From contig CACWYC010000016.1 of NCBI GenBank assembly GCA_902765025.1, positions 1-37,410 of the forward strand: a stretch of DNA of 37,410 nt, given 5' to 3'. Numbering within the stretch: the stretch's first letter is position 1; every line of letters starts with the position of its first letter. Under the pieces are notes generated by a model. The model searched no databases, was not told where the DNA came from, and saw nothing but the letters and a program-made list of their open reading frames with translations. Positions 24,838 to 32,414 of this stretch are shown piece after piece. The position numbers were made by a program, and so were the translations under genes. This DNA is from Oscillospiraceae bacterium. Its GTDB lineage: Bacteria > Bacillota > Clostridia > Oscillospirales > Oscillospiraceae.

Positions 24838-27030
24838 ATGGCAGCATTGAATGAACTGATTCAAAAGATAGATAATCCGGAGCTCCGGGCAGAGATTCAG
24901 GCGGCAGCGGACAAGCTGGCCAAGCAGAAGAAATTCGGCTTGGTATTCGAGGAGCATTTGCCGGAGTGCACCCCTCTGTATGACATCCCGGTAAAAAAGA
25001 GTGCAAAGGTTTCTTTGAAAACCGGGAAGGTCAGCGATTTCTATACTGTACTCAAGATTGAGGACGGCAAGGCGCTGTGCTTGAACAAAGACAGGACGGA
25101 AACCACTGAATTCGCCGTGGATGATTTGGTCTGCATTGCCGAGTTTGGTGAGCCGATCTATCCCTATCTGAAACCGTTGGACAGCGTGTGCAACGCGCCG
25201 GACAGCGACCTTTGGCATACGCTGATTGAGGCCGACAACTATCACGCGCTCCAACTGCTGGAATACCTGTACGCGGGCAAGGTGGACTGTATTTACATCG
25301 ACCCGCCTTATAACACGGGCGCACGTGACTGGAAATACAACAACGATTATGTGGACGGCTCGGATTCCTATCGGCACAGCAAGTGGCTCTCTTTCATGCA
25401 GAAGCGTTTGAAAATTGCAAAGCGCCTGCTCAATCCGAAGGACTCCGTTTTGATCGTGACTATTGATGAAAAAGAATATCTGCATCTCGGCTGCCTGCTG
25501 GAGGAAATGTTTGCTGATGCAGATATTCAGATGATTTCTTCTGTTATTGCGCAGAAAGGCGTAGCCAGAGCCGGTGCTTTCTATAGAGTAAATGAGTTTA
25601 TTTTCTTTGTAAGAATTGGTTCTGCTGCTGTGACTCCAATTGCGCTCCCTAATCAGTGGGCACTTGGTACAAAAGAAAGTGCAGCCTCAAAAGGAATTGT
25701 TTGGTCTCAGCTGCGCAGAAGTGGCACGAATGACTTGCGAACCGACCGGCCCAATCTTTTTTATCCTATCATTTTCACTGAGGATGGATCGAGAATCACT
25801 GGAGCCGGAGAAGCGCTCCCTATCAGTGAGCACCCTGCGGCACCTCTTGAGTATAGGGACGGGTATATTTATCTTTGGCCTATAAAAGAATCCGGGGTTG
25901 AGGGCAATTGGCAAATATCACAAGCAGAAGTTATGTCGCGTCAAAGTAAAGGCTATATAAAAATCGGAAAAATTAAAGAAAATACTATCCCGATTTCTTA
26001 TCTTAAAAGGGGAAGCATTAACAAAATCGAAGATGGAGAAGTTGAACTGATTGGATATGATGAGCGTAGCGGTACTGTAATAGTCGATGCAAGTGAGTAC
26101 TCAAGAGAGTATGTACCCGGCTCGCAATGGAACATTGAATATCATGATGCGACATACCATGGATCACAGATGCTAAACAAGATAATCGGGCCAAAGAAAT
26201 TTGATTTTCCCAAATCTGTATATGCCGTTAGAGACACTATTCGCTTTTTTGTAGCAGACAAGCCGGACGCTTTGGTCGTTGACTTTTTCGCTGGTTCCGG
26301 TACGACGCTCCATGCGATTAATCTCATGAATGCAGAAGACGGAGGCCATCGACGCTGCATCATGGTCACAAATAACGAGGTTTCTGAGGCAGAAGCAAAA
26401 TCGTTGACTGCGCATGGCTATCATCCTGGAGATGCGGAATGGATCAAGCTTGGCATTGCCCGATACGTTACATGGCCGCGCACGGTTAACACTATAAAAG
26501 GAACAGACTATAAGGGCTCCCCACTACAAGGTGATTATGGGAATTATCATGAAGAATATGTTCCCGCCGAGGACAAGAAGGGTTATTACAAAAAAGCAAA
26601 AAACATACCGGATTATCCAGATACGCCAACAATTAAGATGGCGGACGGTTTCAAGGCCAACGCCGCGTTCTTCCAGCTCGGGTTCCTTGATAAGACGAAG
26701 GTTTCCCTCGGCAGGCAGTTCAAGGAATTACTCTCCACGCTGTGGATGAAGGCAGGCGCACTTGGCCCATGCCCCGCCGTCGATGAAGGGGTGCCAAATA
26801 TGCTGATCCTGCCGGAAAACCGGATGGCGATCCTGAACGACGAAAACAGTTTTGGTGCCTTTGCCGAGCAGCTCTCTGAATATCCGGAGATCGACGTTGT
26901 GTACATCGTGACTGATTACGAAGCGGGTTTCGCCGCCATGACAGCGGCGCTGCCGGGCAAGACGACCTATCAGCTATACCGTGATTACCTTGATAATTTC
27001 CGCATCAACGCAGGGAGGAACGCAAGATGA
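24838..27030 (+). CDS. mod: Type III restriction-modification methyltransferase subunit (Mod)
   Basis: 730 residues. Adenine-N6 DNA methyltransferase of the beta class: the catalytic motif IDPPYNTG comes first (Asp155-Tyr158) and the SAM-binding FFAGSGTTLHA is at about 483-493. This order is typical of type III Mod. The variable central part (about 220-460), visibly more A+T-rich than its flanks, should hold the target recognition domain. Mod methylates one strand of an asymmetric site and also guides Res. AAGGAG precedes the ATG. The stop overlaps the res start by four bases (ATGA), coupling translation. The recognition sequence cannot be read. Confidence 0.94.
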   Translation: MAALNELIQKIDNPELRAEIQAAADKLAKQKKFGLVFEEHLPECTPLYDIPVKKSAKVSLKTGKVSDFYTVLKIEDGKALCLNKDRTETTEFAVDDLVCIAEFGEPIYPYLKPLDSVCNAPDSDLWHTLIEADNYHALQLLEYLYAGKVDCIYIDPPYNTGARDWKYNNDYVDGSDSYRHSKWLSFMQKRLKIAKRLLNPKDSVLIVTIDEKEYLHLGCLLEEMFADADIQMISSVIAQKGVARAGAFYRVNEFIFFVRIGSAAVTPIALPNQWALGTKESAASKGIVWSQLRRSGTNDLRTDRPNLFYPIIFTEDGSRITGAGEALPISEHPAAPLEYRDGYIYLWPIKESGVEGNWQISQAEVMSRQSKGYIKIGKIKENTIPISYLKRGSINKIEDGEVELIGYDERSGTVIVDASEYSREYVPGSQWNIEYHDATYHGSQMLNKIIGPKKFDFPKSVYAVRDTIRFFVADKPDALVVDFFAGSGTTLHAINLMNAEDGGHRRCIMVTNNEVSEAEAKSLTAHGYHPGDAEWIKLGIARYVTWPRTVNTIKGTDYKGSPLQGDYGNYHEEYVPAEDKKGYYKKAKNIPDYPDTPTIKMADGFKANAAFFQLGFLDKTKVSLGRQFKELLSTLWMKAGALGPCPAVDEGVPNMLILPENRMAILNDENSFGAFAEQLSEYPEIDVVYIVTDYEAGFAAMTAALPGKTTYQLYRDYLDNFRINAGRNAR

Positions 27031-29891
27031 AAGTGAACTTAATATCCTTCCAAGACAAAGCCGTTAAAGAACTGCGCGTGGACATTGCCGACGCGCTGGA
27101 TACCTATCGCCGCAGGCAGAAAACGCAGGTGGTCTCGCTGCAGGCGCCTACCGGCGCGGGCAAGACCATCATTGCCGCTGCCCTGATCGAAGACATCTAT
27201 TTCGGCATGACACTTGCCGACGGGACAACTTTTGACGAGCAGCCGGAGGCGATTTTTGTCTGGCTTTCCGACTCTCCGGAGCTGAACGCGCAGTCGAAGC
27301 AGAAAATAGAACTGAAGACCGATAAGCTGCGTTTCGGACAGTGCGTGACCATTTCGGAGAAATCCTTCGATATGGAAATGCTGGAGGACGGGCATATCTA
27401 TTTTCTGAATACCCAGAAGATCAGCAGAAACGGTAAGCTGACGCAGCATTCCGATGGTCGGCAGTATACGATCTGGGAAACGCTGGATAATACGATCCAG
27501 AACAAAGCTGACCGGCTATATTTCATCATCGATGAGGCGCACCGCGGCGCGAAATCCAAGCGCGAAGCGGGCACCGATACCACGATCATGCAGCGCTTCA
27601 TCAAAGGATATGAATATACCGAGAACGGGATCAGACGCAAAATGCGTTCCATGCCGGTTGTGCTCGGCATCAGCGCTACAGCGGAACGATTCAACACTCT
27701 GATCGGCAATACCGCAAACGTTGGCTTGCAGAAATACGTTGTCACAGCCGACGAAGTGCGCGGTTCCGGTCTGCTGAAGGACAGAATCGTCATCACTTAT
27801 CCCGACGATCCCGCAAGGAACAATGATATTGTTCTGCTGGAAGCAGCAGTTGAGGAATGGCTGAAGAAATGCACCCGCTGGCGGCAGTATACCGTGGAGC
27901 AGCATTCCCCAAACGTGGATCCCGTGCTGGTGGTGCAGGTGTGTCAGGGCAGCGGAGGCGCGCTCTCGGATACAAATCTGGAAGATGTGCTTGCCAAGAT
28001 CGAAGAAAAAGCAGGGATCCGTTTCAAAGAAGGCGAGGTCGTTCATTGCTTCGGTGAAGGTGCGACGGTCGAGCTAAACGGGCTGCACATCCCGTATGTT
28101 AAGGCGTCTGAGATCGCAGACGATCATCGGATCAGGGTGGTTTTCTTCAAGGAAGCGCTTTCCACCGGTTGGGATTGCCCCAGAGCGGAGACCATGATGT
28201 CATTTGCCGTGCGTAACGATCCTACATATATTGCCCAGCTTTTCGGCAGAATGGTGCGTACTCCGTTGCAGCGGAGCATTGCCCGCGATGAGTTCTTGAA
28301 CGACGTTAAGCTGTACCTGCCCCATTTCAATAAGGACACGGTCAAAAAGGTTGTAGAGGAACTGCAGTCGAACGAGGGCGGCGACATCCCCACCGAGATC
28401 AACGGTGAATCGCTGGAGGAGCCCACGTTTTTTACATGGACGGTACACACACCGGGACGCCAAAGGCCGGTGACGCCCAATCCGAATCAGATGAGCATAT
28501 TCGATATCCCCGGTGGAGAAACGCAGCATGACACGGCTGCAGTGTCAACTTCTGCAGGTGAAATGGATGTGCCAACGATAGTTCCTACCATACCCAATAG
28601 CGGCAGCGGCGCGCCGGAGTATGTACCACCACAGACAGCGACTGTTCCAATCTCGGCTGGTGGACAGCAAACGCCGCTCAATCCTCCGGAGGATATTCCG
28701 CAGGGCAAGCAGCTCACACTTACACCGGAGCTCGACCGCGTGGAGATCATTGACTTCATCAATGCAAAGGGATTTCTTACCTATTTTGTTCGGCAGGATC
28801 AGATTAACGATTACCTGAAATCACTGCTCAATCTGGCTACGCTTCTTACGCACAACATGGTCTATCAGGGCGCACGTGATGAGGTGATTGACGATGTTGT
28901 CGGAATGATCCGCGCTTACGTGGATGATCTGCATCGGAGCGGACGGTATGATGCGCTGGCAACACAGGTATTGGAATTCAAACTTTCCGTGCAGGTCTTC
29001 GACCCGTTCGGTCACGCGCTGGAGGATACACACTGGGGAAATCTCGTTATGATGTCGGAGACAGACCTCGACCGGCAGGTTCGCAATGCAGATGCCCGAC
29101 TCGGCAGATACGGATTCCCGAACATCTACGGCGGCAGGTATTATGATGAGGACGATCCGAACGCACATAAGATCGATTGTGTCCTGTTTGCTGCCGACGA
29201 TGCTTGCAGAGCAAAGCTCAGAGAATACGCAAAGGACAAGCTGCGGGAATTCTCCAGAAAATACCGTGTTGCGATTGCCAACAAATCTGACACCTGCAAG
29301 CGCGAATATCGTCGCATTATGGCGGACAGCGCTGAGGTCAGTGAACAGCTTTTTGCGATCCCGGAAAACATTACTGTCCGCGAGGATCCCGATGGCCGGG
29401 AATACGATAATCACCTGCTTGCGTCTCCGGAGACGGGCATCGCAAAAATCAAGCTCACCAACAGTTGGGAATACGATTTGATTGAAGAAGAATCGCACAG
29501 AAGCGATTTCCTCTGCTGGCTGCGGAATCCGTCAAGAGCAGCTTGGGCACTGTGCCTGCCGTATGATATGAACGGTGAGAAGAAATCGTTTTACCCAGAT
29601 TTCCTGATCGTGCGAAACGATCCGATGGTGGATTACGTCATCGACGTGCTGGAGCCGCACGGCAATCAGTATGCGGATAACCTGCCAAAGGCAAAGGCAC
29701 TGGCAGAATATGCGCAGAACGAAGAACGTCTCGGCAGAATTCAGCTAATCCGTAAGAGCACTGGTGAGGGCGGCAAAAGTCGATTTGTCCGTCTGGAACT
29801 CACTGATATGTCTGTGCGCGACAAAGTGCTTCACGCAGTATCTAATGAGGAGTTAAATCATATTTTCGAAACAGATGGATTATCTGAATGA
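27027..29891 (+). CDS. res: Type III restriction endonuclease subunit (Res), SF2 helicase-nuclease
   Basis: 954 residues. SF2 translocase: Walker A APTGAGKT (Lys46), DEAH box (169-172) in IIDEAHRG, motif III ISATAERF, and the C-terminal helicase motif FGRMVRTPLQR. A Pro/Gly/Thr-rich linker follows at about 475-560. The C-terminal nuclease fold shows YPDF (856-859) and then IDVLEPHG, with Glu876. The catalytic Lys expected two residues after Glu is His878 (E-P-H in place of E-x-K). Res needs Mod to bind DNA and cleaves beside unmethylated, head-to-head sites after ATP-driven scanning. The His variant may be a natural subfamily trait or weaken cutting. Confidence 0.92.
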   Translation: MKVNLISFQDKAVKELRVDIADALDTYRRRQKTQVVSLQAPTGAGKTIIAAALIEDIYFGMTLADGTTFDEQPEAIFVWLSDSPELNAQSKQKIELKTDKLRFGQCVTISEKSFDMEMLEDGHIYFLNTQKISRNGKLTQHSDGRQYTIWETLDNTIQNKADRLYFIIDEAHRGAKSKREAGTDTTIMQRFIKGYEYTENGIRRKMRSMPVVLGISATAERFNTLIGNTANVGLQKYVVTADEVRGSGLLKDRIVITYPDDPARNNDIVLLEAAVEEWLKKCTRWRQYTVEQHSPNVDPVLVVQVCQGSGGALSDTNLEDVLAKIEEKAGIRFKEGEVVHCFGEGATVELNGLHIPYVKASEIADDHRIRVVFFKEALSTGWDCPRAETMMSFAVRNDPTYIAQLFGRMVRTPLQRSIARDEFLNDVKLYLPHFNKDTVKKVVEELQSNEGGDIPTEINGESLEEPTFFTWTVHTPGRQRPVTPNPNQMSIFDIPGGETQHDTAAVSTSAGEMDVPTIVPTIPNSGSGAPEYVPPQTATVPISAGGQQTPLNPPEDIPQGKQLTLTPELDRVEIIDFINAKGFLTYFVRQDQINDYLKSLLNLATLLTHNMVYQGARDEVIDDVVGMIRAYVDDLHRSGRYDALATQVLEFKLSVQVFDPFGHALEDTHWGNLVMMSETDLDRQVRNADARLGRYGFPNIYGGRYYDEDDPNAHKIDCVLFAADDACRAKLREYAKDKLREFSRKYRVAIANKSDTCKREYRRIMADSAEVSEQLFAIPENITVREDPDGREYDNHLLASPETGIAKIKLTNSWEYDLIEEESHRSDFLCWLRNPSRAAWALCLPYDMNGEKKSFYPDFLIVRNDPMVDYVIDVLEPHGNQYADNLPKAKALAEYAQNEERLGRIQLIRKSTGEGGKSRFVRLELTDMSVRDKVLHAVSNEELNHIFETDGLSE

Positions 29892-29956
29892 AACGGAGCA
29901 GGCTCTCTTTTAAGCGCGACCTGGATTGTAGAGGCACAATAGATAGAATCCTCGTA

Positions 29957-29984
29957 GAAAACAATTCAACATGTAGTTGTTTTC
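29957..29984 (+). terminator. Weak hairpin after res
   Basis: GAAAACAA (29957-29964) pairs with TTGTTTTC (29977-29984) around a 12-base loop. The 3' arm doubles as the -35 region of the next promoter. Confidence 0.45.
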
Positions 29985-30005
29985 TTCGCTCATCTATGGT
30001 ATACT
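29977..30005 (+). promoter_or_regulatory. Promoter of the structured leader
   Basis: TTGTTT (29977-29982), 17 bases, TATACT (30000-30005). Confidence 0.6.
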
Positions 30006-30011
30006 ATCCCT

Positions 30012-30403
30012 GCCTATATCTGCTGCGAATGGATGTCGACAGCAGCAAGGCACACTAATTAGAGCGCCGCTTTCAGCGGCAACCACAGTGGGCGCCGTTC
30101 TATTTGCGGCACAGAAGCCCACGAAGTGGGCGGTAACGCCCGAGTAATCCCAATGCAGGTGGGAAAAGATTGCTGCTCTTGCCAACCCAGTACCCTGCGG
30201 GACTAACAAATCGGCGCAGTCTGTGGACTGCGCTCAGGAATCTCTTTCGTGGACGGGCTTTTCGCCGGAGGTGGATAATGTCATTATCCACCAACTGCGT
30301 TTCACGAGAGGAGGTGGTAGCTATGGTATATTCTTTCTCTCGCCATGGCAATCTGAACGCAAACAATCAGCAGACCACCTCCGGCAATAAGCCACATAGG
30401 TAA
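30012..30403 (+). ncRNA. Candidate structured leader RNA with alternative pairings
   Basis: About 390 bases rich in hairpins: CTGCTG/CAGCAG (30020-30045), GCCGC/GCGGC (30066-30080), GCCCAC/GTGGGC (30117-30131), GCGCAGTC/GACTGCGC (30214-30233) and a perfect 10-bp GGTGGATAAT hairpin (30270-30292). GCCCAC at 30117 could pair instead with GTGGGC at 30088, and GGGCG at 30128 with CGCCC at 30137, so mutually exclusive folds exist. GCCGGAGGTGG (30264-30274) is complementary over 11 bp to 30375-30385 and would enclose the micro-ORF start. I do not recognise a named RNA family. It could be a regulatory leader, an attenuator or part of a transfer origin. Confidence 0.5.
30323..30403 (+). CDS. 26-residue micro-ORF in the leader
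   Basis: It starts ATG at 30323 after GAGGAGGTGG, a very strong ribosome site, and encodes MVYSFSRHGNLNANNQQTTS plus six residues. The site and its surroundings can be paired by CCACCTCCGGC inside the ORF. It looks like a leader peptide whose translation would open or close the fold. Confidence 0.5.
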   Translation: MVYSFSRHGNLNANNQQTTSGNKPHR

Positions 30404-30428
30404 TTTTTTGTAACCAGGGGAAACCGCT

Positions 30429-30806
30429 TTGGCTCACAGGACGCCGAAGCAAAGCCCTGGTTCAGCAAAGAACGAACAATCTGCCCTGGCAAGGCAGATC
30501 CAAGAAGACCTCCAAAATCTCGGTATGAATCAAAAGGAACTGGCAGCCGCAAGCTGTATGCCAGAGGCCAGGTTGAGCCGGATTTTGCGGAGTGGAATGG
30601 TACGGCTGACGGAACAGGACATTAACCAGCTAGCCCTTGGCCTTAAAAAAACAACGGCAGAACGGGATAACCTGCGATATCTCGCTTGGCCCGAACTGTA
30701 CGAGATTGACAAGGCGTTAAAGCGGTGTGACGGGTGCGTGTCCGTGGTAAACTGCAAATTGGCCGAACAAGGACTCCCCTTACTGGGAAACACATGTGAA
30801 GAATGA
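30429..30806 (+). CDS. HTH (XRE-like) regulator of the element
   Basis: 125 residues from a TTG start with CAGGGG upstream. A helix-turn-helix at about 32-56 (MNQKELAAASCMPEARLSRI) is followed by LTEQDINQLALGL. The C-terminal part has a Cys pair and a third Cys (CDGCVSVVNC) that could bind a metal. It lies between the structured leader and the replication/transfer genes and probably regulates them. A later start cannot be excluded. Confidence 0.7.
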   Translation: MAHRTPKQSPGSAKNEQSALARQIQEDLQNLGMNQKELAAASCMPEARLSRILRSGMVRLTEQDINQLALGLKKTTAERDNLRYLAWPELYEIDKALKRCDGCVSVVNCKLAEQGLPLLGNTCEE

Positions 30807-30810
30807 AAAA

Positions 30811-30848
30811 CCGCCGTCCCAGGCAGCAATGGGGCGGCGGAAATTTTT
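30811..30848 (+). terminator. Terminator after the HTH gene
   Basis: CCGCCGTCCCA (30811-30821) pairs with TGGGGCGGCGG (30830-30840), one G-T pair, then AAATTTTTTT. Confidence 0.85.
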
Positions 30849-30906
30849 TTACCCGAATTTCATTACTGAAATCCAAGGTGGGGTTCTGTGGCGTATTATT
30901 TAGCTA

Positions 30907-30920
30907 CACAAGGACTTGTG
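30907..30920. promoter_or_regulatory. Palindrome upstream of the replication module
   Basis: CACAAGGACTTGTG, a perfect dyad with a GA centre, 65 bases before the next gene. TATTAT (30894-30899) just upstream could be a -10 box but no -35 is clear. A candidate operator for an element regulator. Confidence 0.35.
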
Positions 30921-30984
30921 GTCTTATCACCAGGGCGGCAGGCAGGCCAACCACCGCCCGCATAATATTAATGGAGGAAAAACT

Positions 30985-31302
30985 ATGAAGATTACCGACC
31001 TGATTATCGATCCCAAGAGCTTTGGGAACAAGCTGTGGCTGGTGGAGGTGTCCCCGGCATATGAATATCAGAACAACCGGCGGACGGATACCGTCCTTGG
31101 CTACCGCTATACGGTGGCTCTGCCGGACAAGGGCTTGGACAAGGTCAATGTGCGCATTGACGGTGAAAAGCGTATGGACACCCCGGACGGCTATGCGGAA
31201 GTGCGCTTTGACGGCCTTGAGGTATTCATCTATTGGAGCCAGGGTCAGCCTCAGGTAGGGGCAAGGGCCACGGGTGTCCATTTTGTAAATCCTAAATCCT
31301 GA
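30985..31302 (+). CDS. Small unknown protein of the replication/transfer module
   Basis: 105 residues, GGAGG before the ATG. It begins MKITDLIIDPKSFGNKLWLV and is predicted mostly beta: alternating strands, GYRYTVALPDKGLDKVNVRI, then FDGLEVFIYWSQGQP and a C-terminal GVHFVNP. Size, fold pattern and position before the initiator and TcpA-type gene recall the DUF961 (YdcP/Orf22-23) proteins of Tn916/ICEBs1-type elements, but similarity by eye is weak. Its stop touches the start of the predicted origin region. Confidence 0.6.
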   Translation: MKITDLIIDPKSFGNKLWLVEVSPAYEYQNNRRTDTVLGYRYTVALPDKGLDKVNVRIDGEKRMDTPDGYAEVRFDGLEVFIYWSQGQPQVGARATGVHFVNPKS

Positions 31303-31308
31303 TGTTTC

Positions 31309-31385
31309 GGCGGCGCTGGGGAGGCAAACCGGGATTGGGGCAGTCCCCTCAAGGGAATGCCCCCGGCGGCAGCGCCAGCGCCGCC
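31309..31385. repeat. Nested inverted repeats beside the predicted origin
   Basis: GGCGGCGCTGG (31309-31319) and CCAGCGCCGCC (31375-31385) are perfect complements 55 bases apart. Between them GGGGCA and TGCCCC form a second nested stem. The right arm ends exactly where the origin hairpin begins. Possible Rep-binding sites, transfer origin, or a terminator for the upstream gene. Confidence 0.5.
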
Positions 31386-31415
31386 CCCATAAGGGTCAGT
31401 ATTACCCCTTATGGG
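31386..31415. other. Predicted CRESS-type replication origin stem-loop
   Basis: CCCATAAGGG (31386-31395) and CCCTTATGGG (31406-31415) form a perfect 10-bp stem. The 10-base loop is TCAGTATTAC. Its last nine bases (31397-31405) fit NANTATTAC, the nicked nonanucleotide of circovirus/geminivirus-type origins, where Rep cuts between the last T and AC. It lies 37 bases before the start of a Rep with matching HUH and SF3 motifs. Confidence 0.7.
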
Positions 31416-31451
31416 ACAATTGTAGCATGTAGCAAAACAAGGAGGCTCTAC

Positions 31452-32414
31452 ATGGGCAGCAACAGCCAATCACGAAAGTGGGCGCTAGTTATCAACAATC
31501 CATCAGAGGCCGGATTGGACCATAGCAGCATCCAGAAAATCTTACATATGTTCTCCCCAGCCTATTACTGCATGGCTGATGAAATATCGTCAACCGGGAC
31601 ATATCACACTCACTTATTTTTCTATGCTCCATCTCCTGTGCGTTTTGCCACCATCAAAAACCGCTTTCCAACGGCACATATAGAAAAGGCATACGGAACA
31701 GTGCAAGAAAACCGGGAATACATCCGCAAGGAAGGCCGGTGGGCAGATACCGACAAGGCAGAAACCTCGGTACCTGGTACATTCGAGGAATGGGGTGAGG
31801 CTCCGCCGGAACGGGCAGAGAAGCATCCGGAGATGTTCAGGCTCGTCCAGAATATTCGGGACGGTCTGACCACCACGGAAATCATTGACGATAATCCCGC
31901 TATGGCCTTTCGTGTCCATGATATTGACCTGTTACGGCAGACTTTGACTGCCGAGAAGTACACCGTGGAGAACAGGCCCTTGGAGGTAACCTATCTCTAC
32001 GGGGCTAGCGGTGTGGGAAAGACAAGGAGCATCTACAGCGCCAACGATCCCAGGAGTATTTACCGGGTGACAAACTACCGGTCCACAAGAGGCATTTCCT
32101 TTGACGGCTACACGGGGCAAGATGTCCTGGTATTCGAGGAGTTCTGCAGTCAAATTCCTATCGAGGATATGCTAAACTACCTTGATATTTACCCTCTGTT
32201 TCTCCCGGCTCGGTACAATGACAAAACGGCCTGTTACACAAAAGTATATATCACATCCAACTCGCCGCTAGAAAATCAATATTGGGCAGAACAGCAGACA
32301 AGGCCGGAAACCTGGAAGGCATTTCTCCGCCGCATCCACACTGTGGTGGAGTACCTTCCGGACGGTTCCACGATTATTCACAAGAAAGGAGGCTTTCCCT
32401 ATGACAAGAAATGA
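31452..32414 (+). CDS. rep: CRESS-like replication initiator: HUH endonuclease + SF3 helicase
   Basis: 320 residues. The N-terminal HUH nuclease has motif I WALVINNP (10-17), metal-binding motif II HTH (His52, His54) and motif III YIRK (catalytic Tyr90, Lys93). The C-terminal superfamily 3 helicase has Walker A GASGVGKT (184-191), Walker B VLVFEEF (225-231) and motif C ending VYITSN (Asn270). This is the layout of Reps from circular single-stranded DNA viruses and the bacterial plasmids related to them. It should nick the hairpin at 31386-31415, stay covalently bound through Tyr90 and drive rolling-circle replication. The start at 31452 has AAGGAGG 6 bases upstream. Its end overlaps the next gene by 14 bases. 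With no other nicking enzyme on the element it may also be the transfer relaxase. Confidence 0.88.
   Translation: MGSNSQSRKWALVINNPSEAGLDHSSIQKILHMFSPAYYCMADEISSTGTYHTHLFFYAPSPVRFATIKNRFPTAHIEKAYGTVQENREYIRKEGRWADTDKAETSVPGTFEEWGEAPPERAEKHPEMFRLVQNIRDGLTTTEIIDDNPAMAFRVHDIDLLRQTLTAEKYTVENRPLEVTYLYGASGVGKTRSIYSANDPRSIYRVTNYRSTRGISFDGYTGQDVLVFEEFCSQIPIEDMLNYLDIYPLFLPARYNDKTACYTKVYITSNSPLENQYWAEQQTRPETWKAFLRRIHTVVEYLPDGSTIIHKKGGFPYDKK

Noticed and set aside
27027..29891. Part of a BREX or DISARM system rather than type III RM
   Set aside because: Only a mod/res pair with four-base overlap is present; no pglZ, brx or drm genes lie nearby.
30170..30322. Longer version of the micro-ORF in the leader
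   Set aside because: The extension crosses several stable hairpins and has no ribosome site; the ATG at 30323 has a strong one.
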